From the NCBI RefSeq assembly GCF_004134825.1, contig NZ_SDPN01000003.1, forward strand, positions 62,001 to 126,000: a stretch of DNA of 64,000 nt, in the 5' to 3' direction. Positions 58,673 through 64,000 of this stretch are shown in pieces. The stretch is from Agromyces albus. GTDB lineage: Bacteria; Actinomycetota; Actinomycetes; Actinomycetales; Microbacteriaceae. Positions within the stretch are counted from its first letter, which is position 1, and the number at the start of each line of letters is the position of its first letter. Under the pieces are notes generated by a model. The model saw only the letters and a program-made list of their open reading frames with translations, was not told the origin of the DNA and searched no databases. The translations under genes and the position numbers were made by a program.

Positions 58673-58909
58673 GTGAACAATGTGGTACGCATAGACTTCC
58701 ACGAACGCGACCAGCAGTGGATCGTGACACTGACTGGTGCGGACGGTGGCACCCGCTCAGGCGAGCCTTTCCCAGCATTTGGTGGGGAGGGGTTTTCGAA
58801 GCTTGAGCAGGTCATCTCCCGGATGAAAGAACTCGGATACCGGCCCACACGCATCCCGTACAACAAGCCGAACGCAACACGCTACATATTCGAGGTCGAA
58901 CCAATCTAA
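58673..58909 (+). CDS. Small protein of unknown function, element cargo
   Basis: 78 residues: VVRIDFHERDQQWIVTLTGA, GEPFPAFGGEGFSKLEQVIS, RMKELGYRPTRIPYNKPNA, ending RYIFEVEPI. It looks like a compact alpha/beta fold. TAGGTT (58661-58666) ends 6 nt before GTG 58673, so it has its own leaderless promoter. It might be a partner of the OLD nuclease, 276 bp upstream, but separate promoters make this uncertain. Confidence 0.65.
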   Translation: MNNVVRIDFHERDQQWIVTLTGADGGTRSGEPFPAFGGEGFSKLEQVISRMKELGYRPTRIPYNKPNATRYIFEVEPI

Positions 58910-59494
58910 CTTGGTGGCTGCCGAGTATCCGCAAGCTCGCGCTCCGGATTCGCCGATCGTTTCAGGGACACGATCGTAGTCTCACCAGATCCTGACTCTT
59001 TGCTCCGCGGGCGCATCTTTGGCGATTCGACGTTAAAGGGCGACGTCGTGGCGCAGTCGAACGATCACCTCGCCCTCCTTGTCGACGCTGCACGATCGCG
59101 ACTCTGAACCCGTCCCACTTCGGCGAGTACATGCAGCCACCCTGCAGGGCATCCGGCTCTGGCAGCTCGGCGACGACGCGGGCAAGCGCGAGATCGGGCG
59201 GGAAGTACATCGACGCCGGCGGGCTCACGCCGCCAGCGTACGCCGCACTGCATCCTCGCCTTCTGCTCACAGCTTGGAGCTGAACCGGATAGCTGACCAC
59301 CCCGCACCCCCGGTGTGGAAAACTCAGGCTTCCGGGCAGCGGCCAGCGCTACGCTCCCCCCATGGGTGAGCTTCTACAGATGCCAGCGAGTTTCGCGGAG
59401 CACTGGTGGTCGACCGAGCCGCAGCTGCGCAGTTGGGAGCCGACGCCCGCACTGCGCGAGGCTGGGGCGGCCGCGGCCGCCCCAGCCGTACCAG
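58910..59494. other. Region with DNA-ligase relic, otherwise gene-free
   Basis: 585 bp. The only recognisable content is the ligase remnant at 59033-59210. The other open frames are short and lack ribosome-binding sites or -10 boxes. Confidence 0.45.
59033..59210 (-). pseudogene. Remnant of an ATP-dependent DNA ligase (LigC-like N-terminus)
   Basis: From ATG 59210 the minus strand reads MYFPPDLALARVVAELPEP, then GGCMYSPKWDGFRVAIVQRR, matching the start of actinobacterial ATP-dependent ligases up to the adenylation motif K-W-D-G-F-R. A frame change near 59085 then gives VDKEGEVIVRLRHDVAL and a TAA at 59033, as ligases continue for a few residues. The remaining 250-plus residues are missing. 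It is a decayed fragment, probably of an element-borne ligase. Confidence 0.7.
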
Positions 59495-59707
59495 CTACTC
59501 CGTCGAGACCGGCCGCTGGATGGTGTCCACGAGGGTGACGAAGCCCTGACTCTCGAACTTGACTGTCGAGACGAGCTCGTAGCCGTGCTGGCCGAAACCC
59601 TGCAGATCCACACTGCGCGAAGCCAGCTTTTCGCTGACGATATGCACCGGCGCCTGAGTCGAGATGGTGGTCTTGATGACCTGAATGTCGAACGTCGTGC
59701 TGGCCAT
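59495..59707 (-). CDS. DUF4177-like small protein
   Basis: 70 residues: FDIQVIKTTISTQAPVHIV, LQGFGQHGYELVSTVKFES, VTLVDTIQRP. The LxxxGxxGYELV turn is the DUF4177 hallmark. AAGGAGAG precedes ATG 59707; this site abuts the left arm of the 59719-59911 inverted-repeat structure. It is the last visible gene of the conjugation operon direction. Confidence 0.75.
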   Translation of the reverse strand: MASTTFDIQVIKTTISTQAPVHIVSEKLASRSVDLQGFGQHGYELVSTVKFESQGFVTLVDTIQRPVSTE

Positions 59708-59718
59708 GCTCTCTCCTT

Positions 59719-59911
59719 GGTGATCGTTTCCTTCGCCCTTCCGGCGTGGAGATCGAGAGGGAGCGGAGACGGCGGAGGGCTCTCAGGGAGCGGTTGCTAA
59801 GCGAAGCCCGGAGCGCAGCGGAGGGCGGAGTCTGCAAATAGCGATCGGAGAGCACGCAGCCGACGGAGCGAGCTACGGTCGGAGGGCGGAAGGGGGAAGG
59901 AAACGATCACC
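59719..59911. repeat. 193-bp structure bounded by 25-bp inverted repeats, purine-rich interior
   Basis: The left arm (59719-59743; begins GGTGATCGTTTCCTTC) and right arm (59887-59911; ends GAAGGAAACGATCACC) are reverse complements at 24 of 25 positions. The interior holds about eight CGGAG words (GAGCGGAGACGGCGGAGGG, CCCGGAGCGCAGCGGAGG and others). It could be a MITE-like insertion, an origin of transfer, or a large RNA hairpin in the leader of the 59495 gene. No ORF of note lies inside. Confidence 0.75.
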
Positions 59912-59976
59912 TAAGGACGCACGGCACTCCGCACTTTGTGGGCAATTTTGACCGACTACGCCTGTGGATCCTTCCC

Positions 59977-61041
59977 TCAGCCGCCGACGTTCAGCGGCCC
60001 TTTCGCATAGGCGATGTCGACGTGCAGGTGAGAGCAGTCGTCTGGAAACTCCCGGAGGTTGCGAAGTGCGAGCGAAATGCCGGCGTCGGCGCGGCAGTCG
60101 GACTGCCCGACTCGCGCGCCGGCGGGCATGATCGGGTCGAGCATCGAGACAAGCCGGATCGACTGAGGATCGGCGCCGGTGAGCGTGCGACCGTCGAGCG
60201 CGTAGAAATCGACGGCCTTTTCGCCGCCTTCGATCCAGTGCGACGAACCCGTGCCGGCTCCCAAGAGTGAGCCGGTGCACTTGCGATTGATGTCGCTCAC
60301 GCCGACCGTCTCGAACGATCGCACGGCAAGCACCATGATCTGGAGAATGCCCACGTCGATTCCGCAGTCCGGCACCTTCCGCCCGGCCGCGACAGCCTCG
60401 ATCTGCGAGAGATAGCGCGGTTCGAGCACGCGCAGCTGCCCCGCGCCAACCGCGGTCACAAGCTCCTGCGCGAGCGCCTGGGAGCCGCCGCCAACGCTGC
60501 ACGAGCCGCCGCCAGCGCTGCTCGTTAGCGCCTGCACCACCTCGACGGCCGCGGGGTAGAACCTCGTGTAGTGATCGGGATCCTGATTGATCTGAACCTC
60601 ATGAGCGGCGAGCGAGGGCGGCATCGTCGCCCAGCCCGGAACCTGCACAAGCCGGGTCAGAAACGCCGTCGCGGCCTTCTCGGGGTCGAGCCGGTCGGCC
60701 CGCGGGCCGTAGCTCTCGCCCTGCTGGAACACGCCGATCGTTGTGTTGTCGACGGCATCGCCGTGGTTGAGGTTCCGCAGGCTGGACTCGCCCATGCCGG
60801 TCATGACCGCGATCACCGCGGCGCGGCTGTCGAGCCCGAGCTCGGCCGCGGCGTTGATGATCGTGCCGGCGATGACCAGCTGGTCACCGGAGTAGCCGGC
60901 GACCGGCGCGCTGGTGCCGACGCTCGCGAGATTCACCGAGCCGCCGCCACAGCTGGCGGATGCCGAACTGATCGCGACTGAGCCGCCAAGCATGACGAGA
61001 AACGCCACGCCCGCGGCCAGTGCGACCTCGCCCGCCCCCAT
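59977..61041 (-). CDS. Conjugation-associated cell-wall hydrolase (two domains)
   Basis: 354 residues. N-terminal membrane anchor (about 5-28). Residues 50-175: lysozyme/transglycosylase-like (AVIAVMTGMGESSLRNLNHG, with Glu85 as likely acid; GVFQQGESYGP). Residues 190-354: a second domain with SSHWIEGGEKAVDFYAL (His268, Asp278) and CSHLHVDIAY (His338, His340), a pattern like M15-type metallopeptidases. Enzymes of this design open the peptidoglycan for type IV secretion. It starts 4 nt after the ATPase gene, so it belongs to the transfer operon. Confidence 0.8.
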   Translation of the reverse strand: MGAGEVALAAGVAFLVMLGGSVAISSASASCGGGSVNLASVGTSAPVAGYSGDQLVIAGTIINAAAELGLDSRAAVIAVMTGMGESSLRNLNHGDAVDNTTIGVFQQGESYGPRADRLDPEKAATAFLTRLVQVPGWATMPPSLAAHEVQINQDPDHYTRFYPAAVEVVQALTSSAGGGSCSVGGGSQALAQELVTAVGAGQLRVLEPRYLSQIEAVAAGRKVPDCGIDVGILQIMVLAVRSFETVGVSDINRKCTGSLLGAGTGSSHWIEGGEKAVDFYALDGRTLTGADPQSIRLVSMLDPIMPAGARVGQSDCRADAGISLALRNLREFPDDCSHLHVDIAYAKGPLNVGG

Positions 61042-61045
61042 CCGA

Positions 61046-62500
61046 CTACTCGCGGCCCGCGGCCGCGGCCAACGCCTCGTCGGTGTTGGTCACGTCGATC
61101 TCCCACTGCGAGCGAATGTGCTGCACGTGCGTCTCGGGGTGAGATCCGTACTTGAAGATGTAGTGACCATCCCGAAGCTTCTCAATCGTCTGCGCCGTCT
61201 CGGGGGCGAACCCGAACGTCTCCTGGCACCACTGCGCATCCTCAGGCCGGCCCTGCCGGAACACGTGAATGCTCTGTGCCTCTTGGATGATCGTGATGCC
61301 GGGAGAGTCGCGCGGAATGTCAGTGCCCTTGTGCATGACGAACACGTTGCTGATGCCGAGTCCGCGGGAAAGCTTCTGGTTCGACTTGATCAGCTGGGCG
61401 CTAGGCCCGCCGATCATGTGCCAGCCCTCCTCATAGACGACAGTGGTAGCCCAGCCGCGCTCGGTGCGGAGCCGGCCGAGCATCCACATGTTGCCGATCG
61501 CCATAACGACCGGCACCGCGGGGCCGTCGTCGGGCAGCTGCGAAATGTCGAACGACGTGAGCTTGCCAGTCAGGTCGACCTCGGATGACGTCTCGCCATC
61601 GAGTAGGCCGGCGTACTCATCGAGCAGCCCGTTCAGCGTCCAGCGCACCGAGAGGCCGGCCTGGTGCAGCTTGTCGCGCGCCTCCGGCGACAGGCTCGCG
61701 TAGCGGTGAGGATCCACGACGCCGAGATTCGGCAGCACGTCGGCCAGCACTGGCGTGCGGCCTCCCTCGTGCTGCGCGACCGTGTCGTAGAGGGCCGCCC
61801 GTAGCGCTTCTTCCTCCCACTCGTTCAAGCTCTGATCGCCGCGCCCAAGACGGGTGATGATGTTGAGGAGCCGTGACTGCCCCTTCACTCCCGTGCCCCG
61901 CGCGATCATCGGATCCATGAGGTTGAGCCGGGTGCCGGTGCCGTCCGCGGTGAACCGGATGGGCTCGTACCCATAGCGGCGCACGACGTTCGAGTACTCG
62001 CCTTCGCCGGCCTGGTCTTTCTTGTCGAAGATGACCGCGCGCCGGTTATGCAGCAGCAGAGGCCGCAGCACGCACGCAGTCTTGACGAAGCTCGACTTTC
62101 CGGAGCCGACATCGCCCATAACGATCGTGTTCGGGCTCGACACCTCGCGCGGCGTCGAGTTGTAGGCGGTCACGGGGTCGTGCGCGATCGACGTGCGCGA
62201 GAGCACGTCTCGCCCGATTACGACGCCCTTAGTGCCCGTGGGCGGGCCGATCAGTGCAGTATTGAGGATCTCGGCCTGTCGTGTCGACGTCGGAGCTCCG
62301 ACGCCGGCAGGCGCGTAGAACCCGCGCGCGGCCTTCGATACCTTAGTGCGCAACTGCGTGCCGGGGAGATTCCACGGCACGACCTCGCTGGCGTTTGTCA
62401 CGCGCTCCTCGAGCGGCGTCTCGGCCGGCGGCGCGAACGCGCGCAAGCCGGGCAGTGCCCAGATGCCCTTGCCCTTGTTCTCCGCCTTGTGCTCGCTCAC
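61046..62500 (-). CDS. VirB4/TraC-type conjugation ATPase
   Basis: 484 residues. Walker A GDVGSGKSSF (about residue 137), Walker B-like TTVVYEEGWHMI, and an arginine-containing motif VMHKGTDIPRDSPG typical of VirB4/TraC-type ATPases that power type IV secretion. GTG 62500 overlaps the upstream stop (GTGA), with AAGGAGG 7 nt before it. The reading upstream of this GTG overlaps the preceding gene and is not used. Cytoplasmic, membrane-associated. Confidence 0.88.
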   Translation of the reverse strand: MSEHKAENKGKGIWALPGLRAFAPPAETPLEERVTNASEVVPWNLPGTQLRTKVSKAARGFYAPAGVGAPTSTRQAEILNTALIGPPTGTKGVVIGRDVLSRTSIAHDPVTAYNSTPREVSSPNTIVMGDVGSGKSSFVKTACVLRPLLLHNRRAVIFDKKDQAGEGEYSNVVRRYGYEPIRFTADGTGTRLNLMDPMIARGTGVKGQSRLLNIITRLGRGDQSLNEWEEEALRAALYDTVAQHEGGRTPVLADVLPNLGVVDPHRYASLSPEARDKLHQAGLSVRWTLNGLLDEYAGLLDGETSSEVDLTGKLTSFDISQLPDDGPAVPVVMAIGNMWMLGRLRTERGWATTVVYEEGWHMIGGPSAQLIKSNQKLSRGLGISNVFVMHKGTDIPRDSPGITIIQEAQSIHVFRQGRPEDAQWCQETFGFAPETAQTIEKLRDGHYIFKYGSHPETHVQHIRSQWEIDVTNTDEALAAAAGRE

Positions 62501-64000
62501 GAGAGTGCCTCCTTCTCCGACTTGCCCGCCAACGCGCGGTAGATCCGCGCGGAGAACGACGAATCGTGCGCCGTGATGCCGCGGCCGATCGGCCACGTCG
62601 TGCCGGATGCCGCGGCCTCGAATGAGTCCTGCCAGTCGAGGTATTCGATGCCGAGCCCGGTCGCGCACGTCTCGTCCAGCTGGCGTGATGCCCGCGCGAG
62701 CTCGTCGCGCGATCGCGTCGAGATCGTCACGTATCCAACCCATGCCGCACCGTGGTGCCCGGTGCCGGCGCGAAGATCGATTCGCCGCCGCTTCGATGCC
62801 GTCATTGCGGTTCCTGTCTCGTCAAGGTCGACCGCGCCGGCCTCGCTCTTGGAGATCGCCTCGGCCTGGTCGCGCACGAGATCTCGCTGCGCTGCGGCCT
62901 TGGCCTCACCGGCGGGCACAAGGTGAATGTGGAAGCTCACCGATCGGATGAACTGGACGTCTCGACCGATGAGGAGATCCAGCGCCCACAGCTGCGTGCG
63001 CGGTGCGGTGGCGAGCGCGTCGGCGGTGATCTTCGCCGTGCGGTGCCACCACTCCACGGGCTCGCCCGTGAGCGGGTCGATGCCCTCCACGACGTGTGCG
63101 GAGAACTCGTCGTGCGATCGCACACCGAGCCGTGACGGGTGCACGTCCACGACGTAATCGATCGGCCGTGAGGGGTTCTGCTGGTGCAGCACCACCGCGG
63201 CGACCTGGCGTGCGGAGAGCACGTCGACCTGGCCCATGCGGGCCTCGGTCAGTCCACGGTGCGCGGATGCGATCTCCTCGTGCATGAGGCCACGCCAGCC
63301 ATCGCGGCCCTGGCCGTACTTGCGTGCAGAGTCGTAGAACGCCGGCGACAGCGGCCATTTGACCGTGACGAAGTGCCGTTGCACCATCGCTCCATCGCCG
63401 GTGCGGCGCAGCACTTCCTCGTAGGAATTGATCGCGTCCGCCGGCGCGTCGACGTCGAGGCTGTTGAGTACCCAGAACTCCTGCAACGCGGTATCTGCCG
63501 GCAGTACGCGCGTCATCGTCTGCACGTCCTCAACGAGCACGGACGGCACCGCTCGCGAGGCCAGGAACGCGCCCCAGCCCTCGGCCGCGCGGGTCATGAC
63601 TGACGTCGACTCGATGCCGCGTAGCTGGCCCGTCACCGAGAACGTGACAGCCAGATAGCCGCGCTCACCGATCGGAGCGTGCCACTGGATGCCAGGCACG
63701 CCGCGGCCGCCTTCGAGCCAGCCCATGCCGTCTGCCCCATCGGGGTTCGCGCGCATCGCGGCGAGCGTGCGCTGCGCCTCCCACTTCTGGGTGCGGCCCT
63801 TGGCCATACGCACGGCCTGCTCGGCCTGATCCCAGGCTGCGACGTCGTACGGCTCGAATGCGTCAGTGCCGGCGGCCAGACGGGCCTTCCAGCGACGCCG
63901 GCGGCGGCTGCGCTCCACGATCGTGCCGCGGTGCGTCTTGGCGGTGACGAGCATCGTCACGCCCACGCCGCCAAGGCCGATCAACAGCCCCGGCCAGCCG
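62497..64000 (-). CDS. SCO6880-family conjugation protein (5' end beyond window)
   Basis: About 500 codons visible; the frame stays open to the window edge, where a hydrophobic segment (GWPGLLIGLGGVGVTMLV) shows that a membrane helix precedes. It matches SCO6880-type proteins: large membrane-linked proteins always found next to the VirB4-like ATPase in actinobacterial conjugation clusters. Landmarks: KWEAQRTLAAMRANPDGADG, WLEGGRGVPGIQWHAPIGER, VTVKWPLSPAFYDSARKYGQG, ARQVAAVVLHQQNPSRPIDY in part. Its 3' end overlaps the ATPase start. Confidence 0.88.
   Translation of the reverse strand, partial: GWPGLLIGLGGVGVTMLVTAKTHRGTIVERSRRRRRWKARLAAGTDAFEPYDVAAWDQAEQAVRMAKGRTQKWEAQRTLAAMRANPDGADGMGWLEGGRGVPGIQWHAPIGERGYLAVTFSVTGQLRGIESTSVMTRAAEGWGAFLASRAVPSVLVEDVQTMTRVLPADTALQEFWVLNSLDVDAPADAINSYEEVLRRTGDGAMVQRHFVTVKWPLSPAFYDSARKYGQGRDGWRGLMHEEIASAHRGLTEARMGQVDVLSARQVAAVVLHQQNPSRPIDYVVDVHPSRLGVRSHDEFSAHVVEGIDPLTGEPVEWWHRTAKITADALATAPRTQLWALDLLIGRDVQFIRSVSFHIHLVPAGEAKAAAQRDLVRDQAEAISKSEAGAVDLDETGTAMTASKRRRIDLRAGTGHHGAAWVGYVTISTRSRDELARASRQLDETCATGLGIEYLDWQDSFEAAASGTTWPIGRGITAHDSSFSARIYRALAGKSEKEALS

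Overview
The window is G+C-rich (about 70% by eye) DNA from an actinobacterium, most likely of the family Microbacteriaceae. Support: an archaeal-type AspRS, a 32-residue bS22 ribosomal protein gene, NHEJ genes (LigD/Ku), many genes whose -10 box (TANNNT) lies only 6-8 nt before the start codon (leaderless mRNAs), and a very frequent GCATCCG heptamer. Genus and species cannot be fixed from the sequence alone.

Layout. 0-14.5 kb is core chromosome: start of a histidine phosphatase (minus), aspS, a formylglycine-generating enzyme, a FAD/Rieske oxidoreductase, glutaredoxin, bS22, an ArsR regulator, a TrkH/TrkA potassium pair, proC back-to-back with a CDF metal exporter, tadA with a TetR regulator and its membrane-protein target, upp, and a Met/Cys-rich leader peptide in front of a winged-helix regulator. 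14.6-21.3 kb is an amine-use cluster: copper amine oxidase with a His-rich tail, two divergent APC permeases and an IclR regulator. 21.3-25.1 kb carries regulators and small binding-domain proteins, including a TetR gene with two operator palindromes. 25.1-31.7 kb is an acyl-CoA catabolic cluster (CoA-transferase, aldehyde dehydrogenase, HMG-CoA-lyase-like enzyme, an alpha/beta hydrolase without its usual serine) with GntR, AraC and MarR regulators. A tRNA-Arg(ACG) gene lies at 34.1 kb; TadA, encoded at 11 kb, would edit its wobble base.

34.7-48.9 kb looks like a stress region. At least six transcription units there share one bipartite promoter signature (GTCAAnCCCCT, about 20 nt, then sTArnnT): an NRAMP-related transporter operon headed by an internally duplicated membrane protein, small hydrophilic and hydrophobic proteins, an alcohol dehydrogenase, an SRPBCC protein and an SDR enzyme. 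Topoisomerase IB, LigD and Ku lie in the same stretch, with three paralogues of one small DUF7882-like protein.

50-51.6 kb encodes a surface protein made of an ice-binding-like domain, about 73 collagen-type Gly-X-Y triplets and an LADTG sortase signal.

From about 53.44 kb to the right edge the DNA looks like one end of an integrative and conjugative element. A 24-bp tRNA 3'-end fragment marks the presumed att site. Cargo follows (an OLD-family ATPase/TOPRIM nuclease and several orphan genes), then a DNA-ligase relic, a 193-bp structure bounded by 25-bp inverted repeats, and conjugation genes (cell-wall hydrolase, VirB4/TraC-type ATPase, SCO6880-type protein) that run off the window.
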